Shown: positions 12,551-26,274 of the stretch, in pieces | How positions within the stretch are numbered: position 1 is the stretch's first letter | How the letters are laid out: every line of letters starts with the position of its first letter | From: Rutpela maculata | Taxonomy: Eukaryota > Arthropoda > Insecta > Coleoptera > Cerambycidae | Assembly (NCBI GenBank): GCA_936432065.2 | Contig: OW386291.2 | Coordinates: 109,557,823 to 109,621,822 of the forward strand | Length of the DNA stretch: 64,000 nucleotides | Direction: 5' to 3' | The notes under the pieces: generated by a model | Seen by the model: the letters and a program-made list of their open reading frames with translations, nothing else | Told to the model about the DNA's origin: nothing | Database searches by the model: none | Made by a program: the position numbers and the translations under genes

Positions 12551-13487
12551 CGGACATTTTGAAAGTTGTTAAGAATTCATTCACTAACACAATGATATGA
12601 AATTTTTTTTGTCTGCGAACTATATTCCCGGATTTAGAAATGTGCCGATGAAATGCAAGATATTCTTCGTTTTCGTATTTGCGAAGAGTATAATAATAAT
12701 AATAAAAGAATTCTCCACAGAATACGTATTACTAATTCTGTTTTAAATTAAACCCCCCTAAGACTTTTTGTAGAATCCCAAAAATAAGTCAAATAGGACA
12801 AAAATAGTGTATCGTGTATTTTTGACGTTTATTATGATATCGAAAGTGAAATAAATGTTGTCAGTGCGGGAATGTCATCAAATGACTTTTACTTATAGAC
12901 ACGCTCGTTATTTTCGAGAAGCTCCTTTACGCGTAGAGTTTTCCTAATTCAAGTAGTTGGCAGAAGAAAATACATATATAGTGCAGTGCAATTAGTCATT
13001 ATATAAGAAAAATGACAGAACCCAGCTACAGTGAATAATGGACTTGAATGATTTTTTTTATTGGATTTCTAATGCAATAAATTAAAAAGTTTACCCATTG
13101 AAAATTACCGCAATTTCGAAAATCGGTAAATAAAAAAAAAATAAAAATTTTTTGGAATCAACGAAAAAAAAATTATCGGAAATTTTAAATATTTATTTTA
13201 AGAAAATAATGATTGTTATAGTTTTCTAGGTTTTTCTAGAAACTTTTTAAATTAATTTGAAGATGGCAGAAGCTCCAAAAAGCGAAATAAATGAAAGAAA
13301 CGTTAAATAATAAAAATACATCGATTTTTTTATGGAAAATAATTTATTAACAACTTTTTATTTTTTTTTTAATTAAAGGTACAGAGCCCACCTTTCGATT
13401 AAAATCGGTCCGAAAAGGGCTAGGTTAATAGATCTTATTTTATTTTAGTTTAACATAAAAAATGCGCTAGCAGCGGAAATGCGGCTG

Positions 13488-13973
13488 AAGTAAAACATAT
13501 TTTGAGGTTTGTGGTTCTTGTACACACACTAAATCACAATTTTTTTTTTCATCCCCTTTAATAATGGGGTGAGGGTGGTAATGGGGGTGGCTAATACCAA
13601 AATTTTTTTTGAGACCTTAGCTTCTCTTGTATATACTAGATACCAATTTTATGGACTCTTACCTGCTTGATTTACCTATTTGCCCCAAATTTCCCCCCCA
13701 ACCCATCGACGGAACAAGATGAAAATATAATCTAGTTCTAGATCTCGTTAAAGTACATATGTGTACCAAATTTCAAGTCAATATTTCAAACGGTTCCAGA
13801 GTAAACGTGCGTACAAAAAAGTTACAGACAGACAGACCGACAGACAGACAGACAGAAAATTTTTTTCGCTCAAACTTAAAATCTCGACGATTCATGACAT
13901 TCTAAGCCTATTTGAACAATAAAAATTTTTTTAACATTTTTTTCTTACTATGCTTCCACTGGATGTGGAAGTA
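13488..13973 (+). mobile_element. Family Z element, copy A (5' truncated)
   Basis: Matches the interior and right end of the complete Z copies. It ends with the palindromic CTTCCACTGGATGTGGAAG. A short GACA tract (about 13828-13857) sits where the other copies carry longer ones. The left end is missing. Confidence 0.7.
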
Positions 13974-14524
13974 AAATGCGCTAGCAGTGGAAACGACGTC
14001 AACGACAATTTCGCGGTAAACTTCTACGTTAGATGTACTAGGGACTTAATTTTTTTTAAATTAAAGCTAAAGAACCCACCCTTCTATTAAAAGTGGTCTA
14101 AAATGGGTCAGGTTATTCAATTTTTTTTTATTAACATATTACTTGAGAAATTACGCTCTTGCAGTGAAAACGCTGTCGTCTGTTTTCCGGTTAACTTTTA
14201 TGTTAGATGTACTAGGGAAAGCTAAAGAGCCCAGCTTTCGTTTAAAATCGGCCCGAAAAGGCCCAGGTTACTATTTTTATTTTAATACGAGTTTTACCTG
14301 AAAAATACGCGTTAGTAGCCAAAATTATTTTGACAGTTTGAAGTCAATAGCCTTCTTATTAGCTCTTGGGTCATAATTTGTAGGTAGAAATGTTGATATT
14401 ATCGTTATCTACGAATATATATGTATTCAAAAATGCAAATAAAAAATTTTTTGTTTCCCTGCTAAAATGAGTCTCGTAGGATGACTATAGGTCTAGAGTT
14501 CTCAATTGCATTTTTATCACCTTT

Positions 14525-14670
14525 TTTTAAAAATTTTTGGCCTTCACCAAATTTGAGAAAATGTTTCTGTTTTAACAGCTAGATTAAAGATAGTAGTCAG
14601 CGGTAACGCGAAGATAATTGCACAGTCTCTTAGTAGAAAAGATGGAATTCCACCAGGACTAGTAGTTAAT
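14525..14670 (-). pseudogene. Short non-LTR reverse-transcriptase relic
   Basis: The minus frame reads SPGGIPSFLLRDCAIIFA and continues with LTTIFNLAVKTETFSQIW. This matches the conserved N-terminal reverse-transcriptase segment of Jockey/CR1-like elements, where PDGIP and LFN followed by FPxxWK are typical. It is cut off by a stop and by the adjoining family-Z end. No catalytic residues are included. Confidence 0.6.
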
Positions 14671-14672
14671 TT

Positions 14673-15350
14673 TACTTCCACATCCAGTGGAAGTATAGTA
14701 ACGACAAAAAAATTTTTATTGTTCAAATAGGCTTAGAATGTCACGAAACGTCGAGATTTTAAGTTTGAACGAAAGGAAAATTTCTGTCTGTCGGTCTGTC
14801 GGTCTGTCTGTAACTTTTTTTGTGCGCACGTTTACTCTGGAACCGTTTGAGATATTAACTTGAAATTTGGTACACATATGTACTTTAACGAGATCCAGAA
14901 CTAGATTATATTTTCATCTTGTTCCGTCGAAGGGTTGGGGGGTAAATTGGGGTAAATTTGGGGAAAATAGGTAAATCAAGCAGGTAAGAGTCCATAAAAT
15001 TGGTATTTAGTATATACAAGAGAAGCTAAGGTCCCAGAAAAAGTTTTGGCATTAGCCACCCCCCATTACCACCCCCACCCCATTATTAAAGGGGATGAAA
15101 AAAAATTGTGATTTAGTGTGTGTACAAGAACCAGAAACCTCAAAAATATTTTTTTACTTCATTCACCCCCACTACCACCCACCATCACCACCCCCCCCCC
15201 CCCCGCTACAGATGTGGGGTATCGTTTTATGGGTTTTTGGGGTAGAGGATTTCAAATATTATATTATTAAAGTTCCATAAACAATTATTTCCACATACAA
15301 ATTTTTTTCGTTGTGAGTGACTTGGATAAAAAATTTGGATGTGGAAGTAG
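14673..15350 (-). mobile_element. Family Z element, copy B (complete, inverted)
   Basis: Bounded by 14-bp inverted ends TACTTCCACATCCA. The interior contains a short (TGTC)n tract (14787-14813), strongly C/G-biased tracts (15057-15080 and 15176-15206) and shared phrases found in copies A, C and D. It has no coding capacity beyond chance frames and is a non-autonomous DNA transposon by structure. Confidence 0.75.
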
Positions 15351-15914
15351 TGATTCCTTGGGCAACGGTTTTTTTTTAGATATTAATGAATGAAATCGAA
15401 AACTTCGTAAACAATTAGTTTACATGATTATCCTTGTAATAAAAATTTGTAATTATTTATATAATTAAGATTTATAATAATAATTATTATTTAGTATAAG
15501 TTGTTAATAAATTATTTTCTATAAAAATTTGATGTATTTGTATTATTTAAAGTTTCTTTCATTTATTTCGCTTTTTGGAGCTTCTGCCATCTTCAAATTA
15601 ATTTTAAGAAGTTTAATTTTTTTTACAAATTCTTTATAAAGAACCTAGAAAACTATAACAATCATTATTTTCTTAAAATAAATATTTAAAAATTCCGATA
15701 ATTTTTTTTTCGTTGAGATTTCAAAAAATTTCATTTTTTTTTTAAATTTACGAATTTTCGAAATTGCGGTAATTTACAATGGGTAAACTTCTTAGTTTAT
15801 GGCATTAGAAATCCAATAAAAAAAAATCATTCAAATCCATTCACTATAGCTGGGTTCCGAGGTATAAACCTAATTGCACTGGACTAATATTAATGCACAG
15901 CATCAGTTTTCAAT

Positions 15915-16365
15915 TAATGCGTGAACTTGTCCAATACGTGCCTTTCCCACAGGACCTTTCATTTTACGGTGAAGCTTAACTACTCAAAAATATTTAGCAT
16001 TTTTGGTAAACAATTTATCAAAGCGCCGTATCAGACTCATATCGATTTATAATTCATATTATTTCGGTAATAGTGGAATTTCTAAACAATGTAGAAAATA
16101 TGTGGATACATATAAATAGTCCGCATTGCTGGCCTGCTCGATTACCGGATCTCAATCCTTTAGATTTTTCTTTTGGAGTCATATGAAGAACGTAGTTTAT
16201 TCCACTAAACTGAAATGAAAATGATCTACTAAAGAGATTTTTATAGCAGCTAGATATGGAACATTTCCAGAAATTTTAAACCGAATTAGTGAAAATTGGA
16301 TTCGTAGATGTTGGCTCAGATATTCAAGGTGGAAATATTGTACATTTGCATATCATTAGTTACAT
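15915..16365 (+). pseudogene. Mariner/Tc1-type transposase relic
   Basis: The plus frames give CWPARLPDLNPLDFSFG, the hallmark PARSPDLNPLDFFLWG segment around the third catalytic position of mariner-like transposases. Then come WSHMKNVVYSTK and GTFPEILNRISENWIRRC, in frames shifted against each other, ending near IQGGNIVHLHI. Multiple stops and frameshifts show it is dead. Only the C-terminal half is visible; the N-terminal DNA-binding region was not found. Confidence 0.75.
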
Positions 16366-16512
16366 TGTTAAGTAAACCAAAATAAAACAATGTTAATATT
16401 TAACTAATTCACATTTTCGCTTGGTGAAATTTTGATTTATTATCTGTTGGAGCTTAAATTAAATTAAATCACTGGATTTACTTTGTTTTATTTATTTTTA
16501 CTAAATATCATT

Positions 16513-17077
16513 ATCAATAATTTTTTTCTCGTCTGTGGCGCATGGGACCCATACGAAATATGGGAAATAACATCTCGAGAAGCACTTCTCTAACGACCCC
16601 TAAAAAATTTTGAAAAAGCAGTTTGCGAAAAATTTTTTCCCCAGGTCTAGGGACTCCTGTTTAAAATTATTTTTTTGTCATATGCATTTTACTTTTCATA
16701 AAAATATGTTTTGAAGTTTATGAAAATATTTTCATTACTGAGATACAACGAATTGAAATTTTGTGATTTACAATTTAACAAATCACAAAATATCAATTCG
16801 TTGTATCTGTTAGTAATGAAAATATTTTCATAAACTTCAAAACGTATTGTTGTATTTTTATGAAAAATAAAATCCATATGACAAAAAAAAATAATTTTAA
16901 ACAGGAGTCCCTGGACCTTCAAAATTCGGTTACCCCCCGTAACCGAATTTTGAAAAAATTTTTCGCAAACTGCTTTTTCAAAATTTTTTAGGGGTCGTTA
17001 GAGAAGTGCTTCTCGAGATGTTATTTCCCATATTTCGAATGGGTCCCATGCGCCACAGACTAGAAAAAAATTATTGA
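16513..17077. repeat. Foldback MITE, near-perfect 560-bp palindrome
   Basis: Left arm 16513-16770 and right arm 16790-17077 are complementary over almost their whole length. Ends are TCAATAATTTTTTTCT and its complement; both arms share CTGTGGCGCATGGGACCCAT-like and AGAGAAGTGCTTCTCGAGAT-like blocks. The loop is near 16775-16790. The right arm carries an extra small hairpin (GGTTACCCCCCGTAACC) near 16928. A transcript would form one long hairpin. No protein. Confidence 0.85.
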
Positions 17078-17370
17078 AATTTCTAGATCCGCCCTGTTAT
17101 AATATTACACTATTGTAATTTGTTACACAAACTTAAAGAAGACAGTACTGTATTGTAAGCAAATCGTTTTGTTCTGTTCGCTGTTGTCAAATACTTCGTA
17201 CGTATATTTTTTGAAGCTAATTGGTTTCAGGACCTATGCTTCAATAAATTTTTTTTAATTAGGATGTAGTAGACTATCAAATGTTATATTGCATTTATAT
17301 GTTTAGTCTGATTTTTATATCTTCACAAAATATTTACACAAGGAAAATTTTGTGGTCATAAAACGACACC
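17078..17370. other. No recognisable feature
   Basis: AT-rich spacer between the foldback and the tandem duplication. I see nothing in it. Confidence 0.4.
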
Positions 17371-18650
17371 GAAAGTTTAAAAGAAATCTGGTTTCAAGCT
17401 TACTGAATTCCAAATTTCATTAATTTAAAAACTATTTTCAAATTCTGTCCATATATGTTTACTACTATAAAAATAAAAGTGTATTATGTTGATATACATT
17501 GTTTAAGATATTTTAAATGTCTTACTTAATGTTTTTTTGCATTTTTCAAGATTTCGTATAGCAAAATAACAATTCACTAATTTGAAAACAAATTACAGAT
17601 TAAAAAAAATACATAAATATAGGAAAAATTTGTAAATGATCCATTAACCGAAAAGTAGTTCAAAGAACAAATTGATATTTTCTAACAGTTGAAAGCAAAG
17701 TGACTAAACAAATTAATAACATGTGACATAAGTAGTTAGAATTTTAAATATTTTCAGCAAGTGGTAGTAAAATGTAAATATAATAATACTTAACCCATTT
17801 CTTGTTCTTAAAATTAAACTTTTCCAAACTGCGCGCCTAGAATTGTAGTCGTTCATATACAGTGTGACCTACTTCAAACTTGAACATTAACATTAATTGT
17901 TCGATTTTGACACATTTTTATCGAAGAGTGCAAAAAACTGCACTTTTGGAAAAATTTACACATTTAAAAAGCCGACTGCGATATTTTTAAGCAGACAAAA
18001 TTCAAAAACTCGTATCAGGGATTTAAAAAATTTATATCTGAATATACCACTATATTAAACACCCTCTGGGATGGGTCTGAATCGTAAAAAATATGTACCT
18101 ATTTTAAGGAATCTGAGGTCAAATTAAAAAGTACATTACGGTTTTGATTTTACTTCTAACGATCCAGTAATGGAATAAAATGTGAAATTAATTCAATTAT
18201 TGGAATGTCAGAAAGAAGATAAATGTATATCAAATTGTTACCTCCACCAATCCGCACTTTTCGCACGTCTCATGTTATGTTTTCTGTTGCATATCTCATT
18301 AATTCTTGCACTAATTTCTGCATATGGTCTTCCCTAAAAAAAAAAATCAAGTGGCCCCATGTCCAGACATTTGGATGGCCACTTAATTACAGGAATGTTT
18401 TAACCTATTCGCTGATTTTTGAAATTATATTCAACCACTCTCTTACCGTTTCACACAAAATTTCAAATTTTGACGAGCTTTCAACCATGTATTGCCTCCA
18501 AAAACTTATTTCTTAAAGTCTAATAACAAATTCCTATTCAAATTACTCTTGTAGAAAAAAGAATCGATAATTCTGTCAGAAAGTATTCTGCACTATGGGG
18601 TTACTTTCTGTGATTATTTCCCTCATAAAAACCGCTGCCCAAGGAATCAC

Positions 18651-19773
<1,123 letters not shown>

Positions 19774-22700
19774 AAATTATGACCAATTATGACCAATGGC
19801 ATTTTGTGGATTTTTAAATATCAACCAATGACAACAGTTCTACACTGAATAAACGCAAGCTAGGTTTTTTAAAAATTACCGGCGAATAAATTACTTCTAG
19901 CTATTAAATGCACATAATTGATTTAATTCTCAATTGGACTAAACACAAAATAAAACATTACAAATTCAAGAATTATTATTTTTATTTATAATTACTATAA
20001 ACCAAATGTACCATGTACTTATGCAATTTTACAAAAATATTTTTAATATCAAACTGTCACAAACTGTCAGATTTACAATCACGATCGCGTAACAAAAGTT
20101 AAATAAGCAAAAGTCGTCGCCGTCAATTAATTAATAAGGAAGCTTTTAAGCAAATGTTCTCGACTTAATAACTTACACAAAAAGCACTCGACCTTCGGTC
20201 TCGAGCTTTTAAGGTAAATTATTGGGTCTCGAATATTTTCTAAGCAAAATTTTGAAAAAAAAAGGTTATTCGCAGTTCATTCGATAAAATTCAGAGCAAT
20301 TTCCCTTAAAAAGTGTATATTGAGATAGTATTCTCATTAGGTCTACAAACAGAATTCCATTATTTTTCTCATCTCGGGGTTCTAACGTATGAACAAATTT
20401 CGGCTTAAATAGTTTAATTTTACTTTTCGCGGGGCATATTCTAATATTTTCTTTAGGGATATTTAATAGTAGGAAAGTCAATTGACTTATATAGAATTTT
20501 CGTCTGATTAAGCTGAGTTATTATAACGACAACAAGCAAAAACGTATTCACTAAGGTCTTCTGAGTGGAAAAGTACCTGCTCTCGCACATTTATTGTATG
20601 GAGTACGTAGTTATGACGTCATCTGTTTATCTTCAAATAACTTGATATCTATTTATTCGATTTGCTTGTGTGAGAGTCATTTATAAAACATCAACTTTTA
20701 TTTACTTCCTTCAAGAATCAATAAGCTGCAATGCATTCTTATATACGAATAATATCAGGATCACCTTTATGAACATCAAAGTTGAACCATTTTACCCCAA
20801 TATGACAAACAACTTCCACGTATTTCTGATCTTTACCTACACAACCACAACGAGAGGTATTGCAACCTGTTTTGTATTAACATGAGACCAGTTAAAAATC
20901 TTTCAATAATATTGGTAATTTCAAAGTTCTTACTGGCAGTAATTGCTGATCTTGCACCTTGCAGTCACTCGAAATGACTGACAGCAAGTTGATGCTTCAG
21001 TAGTACATCAGAAAAATGTGTGATATTCCTTCCTTTGACAATGATGGAAAAGCGTATGCCTAGATTCTGAAAGCTTAAAAACCACCCCCTTAATACTCTG
21101 AAACATAGCTGTTCTGATGTGATCTATGTTACCAATGCCTGGTTTTATTGAAGTGTAGGTTTCAATGACAAACTGTCCACTCTTCCGGATTTGTTCCTCA
21201 CTCAACTCAGGCATCTGAAAGTTTGAAATGATTCTTAAATATTGGTCAACTTCTTTGTGTGACTAGAGAACTTGCACCCTGTTAAAGCGTGGGGATCTGT
21301 TACACGCACTGATCACATGCCATTCTACTATCCTCCTTTTGCTGCTATGTAAGGAAAGTATAGTAGTTATTTTGACAGATAATTAATTGTCCTAAAAATC
21401 GATTAATTGATAATAATTTAAGAATTATCCTTACATTACGAGAAAATACTGAACTAGGAAGGAAAGCATTTCTGGGTCATTCCTAATTTGCAACTTTAGC
21501 TTTCGGAGTAGCTTTCAACTGACATGAAGATATTTATAAAACCTTAGTAGGAGTTCATTGAAATATTTACATGCTGAAATTCAAATTCCGGTGAAAATTA
21601 AGTTAAAAATGCGTAAATAAAACGTCCAGACGCATTTATCGAGTATTTTCTCTCAATTTTACGGTTTATGACGTCCTTGAAAATTTATTGTGACAATTTA
21701 TAGAAATAGAAAAGTAACAGACTAGAGATGCGAGTGCGGTGATTTTGAACAAAATCGTTTGATGTTAAAACCGGACAAGAATTAATAAAATACGTAGTGA
21801 CTTAGTAACATAATATGTGTTTCACCATCCACAGCTGTATACAGTACGATGTAGCGCATTTTTACTTTCTCATATTTCTATGTAACGAAAATAATTGTAA
21901 TCGTGTATACATTCGATTGAGAGTTTTTCATAAATTTACACGTTTTCAAGTTGCCTGAAGTCAAAAAGATATATTTTTTAAATGTCTGTCTGTCATGTGT
22001 CGCCGGGTGGATAAACGAAAGTTTAAAAGAAATCTGGTTTCAAGCTTACTGAATTCCAAATTTCATTAATTTAAAAACTATTTTCAAATTCTGTCCATAT
22101 ATGTTTACTACTATAAAAATAAAAGTGTATTATGTTGATATACATTGTTTAAGATATTTTAAATGTCTTACTTAATGTTTTTTTGCATTTTTCAAGATTT
22201 CGTATAGCAAAATAACAATTCACTAATTTGAAAACAAATTACAGATTAAAAAAAATACATAAATATAGGAAAAATTTGTAAATGATCCATTAACCGAAAA
22301 GTAGTTCAAAGAACAAATTGATATTTTCTAACAGTTGAAAGCAAAGTGACTAAACAAATTAATAACATGTGACATAAGTAGTTAGAATTTTAAATATTTT
22401 CAGCAAGTGGTAGTAAAATGTAAATATAATAATACTTAACCCATTTCTTGTTCTTAAAATTAAACTTTTCCAAACTGCGCGCCTAGAATTGTAGTCGTTC
22501 ATATACAGTGTGACCTACTTCAAACTTGAACATTAACATTAATTGTTCGATTTTGACACATTTTTATCGAAGAGTGCAAAAAACTGCACTTTTGGAAAAA
22601 TTTACACATTTAAAAAGCCGACTGCGATATTTTTAAGCAGACAAAATTCAAAAACTCGTATCAGGGATTTAAAAAATTTATATCTGAATATACCACTATA

Positions 22701-23296
22701 TTAAACACCCTCTGGGATGGGTCTGAATCGTAAAAAATATGTACCTATTTTAAGGAATCTGAGGTCAAATTAAAAAGTACATTACGGTTTTGATTTTACT
22801 TCTAACGATCCAGTAATGGAATAAAATGTGAAATTAATTCAATTATTGGAATGTCAGAAAGAAGATAAATGTATATCAAATTGTTACCTCCACCAATCCG
22901 CACTTTTCGCACGTCTCATGTTATGTTTTCTGTTGCATATCTCATTAATTCTTGCACTAATTTCTGCATATGGTCTTCCCTAAAAAAAAAAATCAAGTGG
23001 CCCCATGTCCAGACATTTGGATGGCCACTTAATTACAGGAATGTTTTAACCTATTCGCTGATTTTTGAAATTATATTCAACCACTCTCTTACCGTTTCAC
23101 ACAAAATTTCAAATTTTGACGAGCTTTCAACCATGTATTGCCTCCAAAAACTTATTTCTTAAAGTCTAATAACAAATTCCTATTCAAATTACTCTTGTAG
23201 AAAAAAGAATCGATAATTCTGTCAGAAAGTATTCTGCACTATGGGGTTACTTTCTGTGATTATTTCCCTCATAAAAACCGCTGCCCAAGGAATCAC

Positions 23297-23862
23297 TACT
23301 TCCACATCCAGATTCTCTATCCAAGTCACTCGCAACGAAAAAACTTTGAATGTGAAAATAATTGTTTATGGAACTTTAATAATATAATATTTGAAATCCT
23401 CTACCCCAAAAACCCATAAAACGATACCCCACATCGGTAGTGGGGTGGGGGTGGTAGTGGGGGGTGGATGAAGTAAAAAAATATTTTGAGGTTTCTGGTT
23501 CCTGTACATGCACTAAATCACATTTTTTTTTCATCCCCTTTAATAAGGAGGTGGGGGTGGTAATGGGGGTGGCTAATGCCAAAAATTTTTTTGAGACCTC
23601 AGCTTCTCTTGTATATACTAAATACCAATTTTATTGACTCTTACCTGCTTGATTTACAAATTTACCCCAAATTTACCCCAATTTACCCCCCAACCCTTCG
23701 ACGGAACAAGATGAAAATATAATCTAGTTCTAGAACTCGTTAAAGTACATATGTGTACCAAATTTCAAGTCAATATCTCAAACGGTTCCAAACAGACAGA
23801 CGGACGGACGGACGGACGGACGGACGGACGGACGGACGGACGGACGGACGGACGGACGGACG

Positions 23863-23912
<50 letters not shown>

Positions 23913-24031
23913 ATTTTTTTTTCGCTCAAACTTAAAATCTCGGCGTTTCATGACATGTTAAGCCTATTTGGGCAATAAAAATTTTTAAAAATTTTTTTGT
24001 CGTTACTATACTTCCACTGGACGTGGAAGTA
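23297..24031 (+). mobile_element. Family Z element, copy D
   Basis: The unit-2 counterpart of copy C, with the same ends. Its microsatellite is composite: a GACG-type block followed by a GACA-type block. Confidence 0.8.
23793..23912 (+). repeat. Composite (GACG)n-(GACA)n microsatellite
   Basis: About 66 bp of GACG repeats follow a GACAGAC start and switch to GACA repeats near 23868. The corresponding array in unit 1 is pure GACA and four times longer. Confidence 0.95.
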
Positions 24032-26274
24032 AAATTATGACCAATTATGACCAATGGCATTTTGTGGATTTTTAAATATCAACCAATGACAACAGTTCTA
24101 CACTGAATAAACGCAAGCTAGGTTTTTTAAAAATTACCGGCGAATAAATTACTTCTAGCTATTAAATGCACATAATTGATTTAATTCTCAATTGGACTAA
24201 ACACAAAATAAAACATTACAAATTCAAGAATTATTATTTTTATTTATAATTACTATAAACCAAATGTACCATGTACTTATGCAATTTTACAAAAATATTT
24301 TTAATATCAAACTGTCACAAACTGTCAGATTTACAATCACGATCGCGTAACAAAAGTTAAATAAGCAAAAGTCGTCGCCGTCAATTAATTAATAAGGAAG
24401 CTTTTAAGCAAATGTTCTCGACTTAATAACTTACACAAAAAGCACTCGACCTTCGGTCTCGAGCTTTTAAGGTAAATTATTGGGTCTCGAATATTTTCTA
24501 AGCAAAATTTTGAAAAAAAAAGGTTATTCGCAGTTCATTCGATAAAATTCAGAGCAATTTCCCTTAAAAAGTGTATATTGAGATAGTATTCTCATTAGGT
24601 CTACAAACAGAATTCCATTATTTTTCTCATCTCGGGGTTCTAACGTATGAACAAATTTCGGCTTAAATAGTTTAATTTTACTTTTCGCGGGGCATATTCT
24701 AATATTTTCTTTAGGGATATTTAATAGTAGGAAAGTCAATTGACTTATATAGAATTTTCGTCTGATTAAGCTGAGTTATTATAACGACAACAAGCAAAAA
24801 CGTATTCACTAAGGTCTTCTGAGTGGAAAAGTACCTGCTCACGCACATTTATTGTATGGAGTACGTAGTTATGACGTCATCTGTTTATCTTCAAATAACT
24901 TGATATCTATTTATTCGATTTGCTTGTGTGAGAGTCATTTATAAAACATCAACTTTTATTTACTTCCTTCAAGAATCAATAAGCTGCAATGCATTCTTAT
25001 ATACGAATAATATCAGGATCACCTTTATGAACATCAAAGTTGAACCATTTTACCCCAATATGACAAACAACTTCCACGTATTTCTGATCTTTACCTACAC
25101 AACCACAACGAGAGGTATTGCAACCTGTTTTGTATTAACATGAGACCAGTTAAAAATCTTTCAATAATATTGGTAATTTCAAAGTTCTTACTGGCAGTAA
25201 TTGCTGATCTTGCACCTTGCAGTCACTCGAAATGACTGACAGCAAGTTGATGCTTCAGTAGTACATCAGAAAAATGTGTGATATTCCTTCCTTTGACAAT
25301 GATGGAAAAGCGTATGCCTAGATTCTGAAAGCTTAAAAACCACCCCCTTAATACTCTGAAACATAGCTGTTCTGATGTGATCTATGTTACCAATGCCTGG
25401 TTTTATTGAAGTGTAGGTTTCAATGACAAACTGTCCACTCTTCCGGATTTGTTCCTCACTCAACTCAGGCATCTGAAAGTTTGAAATGATTCTTAAATAT
25501 TGGTCAACTTCTTTGTGTGACTAGAGAACTTGCACCCTGTTAAAGCGTGGGGATCTGTTACACGCACTGATCACATGCCATTCTACTATCCTCCTTTTGC
25601 TGCTATGTAAGGAAAGTATAGTAGTTATTTTGACAGATAATTAATTGTCCTAAAAATCGATTAATTGATAATAATTTAAGAATTATCCTTACATTACGAG
25701 AAAATACTGAACTAGGAAGGAAAGCATTTCTGGGTCATTCCTAATTTGCAACTTTAGCTTTCGGAGTAGCTTTCAACTGACATGAAGATATTTATAAAAC
25801 CTTAGTAGGAGTTCATTGAAATATTTACATGCTGAAATTCAAATTCCGGTGAAAATTAAGTTAAAAATGCGTAAATAAAACGTCCAGACGCATTTATCGA
25901 GTATTTTCTCTCAATTTTACGGTTTATGACGTCCTTGAAAATTTATTGTGACAATTTATAGAAATAGAAAAGTAACAGACTAGAGATGCGAGTGCGGTGA
26001 TTTTGAACAAAATCGTTTGATGTTAAAACCGGACAAGAATTAATAAAATACGTAGTGACTTAGTAACATAATATGTGTTTCACCATCCACAGCTGTATAC
26101 AGTACGATGTAGCGCATTTTTACTTTCTCATATTTCTATGTAACGAAAATAATTGTAATCGTGTATACATTCGATTGAGAGTTTTTCATAAATTTACACG
26201 TTTTCAAGTTGCCTGAAGTCAAAAAGATATATTTTTTAAATGTCTGTCTGTCATGTGTCGCCGGGTGGATAAAC

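Larger units (their letters stand above)
9178..12693 (-). mobile_element. Family X TIR element, copy 3, split by two retrotransposon insertions
   Basis: Read on the minus strand, it starts at 12693 with TTATACTCTTCGC and ends at 9178 with a matching inverted end (GAAGAGTATAA). Pieces at 12693-12551, 10506-about 10150 and about 9345-9178 line up in order with the uninterrupted copies at 38213-38816 and 46827-47518. They include the GTGTTAGTGAA segment, the TGTCCGTC-rich microsatellite and the CCGGGTTCGAAAT tRNA-like segment. An R1/LOA-type element splits it at the microsatellite, and a second non-LTR element splits it at the tRNA-like module. It encodes nothing itself. Confidence 0.8.
12984..15881. 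mobile_element. 2.9-kb long-TIR element (non-coding) holding two family-Z copies
   Basis: Ends CAGTGCAATTAG (12984) and its complement CTAATTGCACTG (15870-15881). Inverted arms run from about 12984-13320 and 15550-15881 and share AACCCAGCTA, TTGGATTTCTAATGC and GAAGATGGCAGAAGCTCC. The interior carries three copies of a roughly 45-bp motif (near 13384, 14072 and 14228) with CCGAAAAGG-like and GGTTA-like ends. It also holds two oppositely oriented family-Z elements and a short reverse-transcriptase relic. I found no transposase. The CAGTG ends recall hAT elements, but I could not identify an 8-bp target duplication. Confidence 0.65.
22017..26274 (+). repeat. Tandem duplication, unit 2 (4258 bp)
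   Basis: Aligns with unit 1 from first base to last. The offset is 4646 bp before the microsatellite and 4258 bp after it. It ends CCGGGTGGATAAAC, the same as the end of unit 1 at 22016, after which the sequence becomes unique. It contains family-Z copy D and the same hairpin-like CTCGACCTTCGGTCTCGAG (about 24445) as unit 1. No gene recognised. Confidence 0.9.

Noticed and set aside
10975..12600. Plus-strand open frames opposite the R1/LOA ORF
   Set aside because: Antisense shadows of the RT-RNase H coding sequence.
14544..14726. Independent small gene at 14.5 kb
   Set aside because: Its central part is a reverse-transcriptase fragment joined to a family-Z end.
18223..18516. 97-residue frame, identical at 22869-23162
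   Set aside because: The identity is due to the recent tandem duplication, not selection; no motif and no start or splice context.
23751..23978. Open frames over the GACG/GACA array
   Set aside because: Same cause; simple-sequence artefact.
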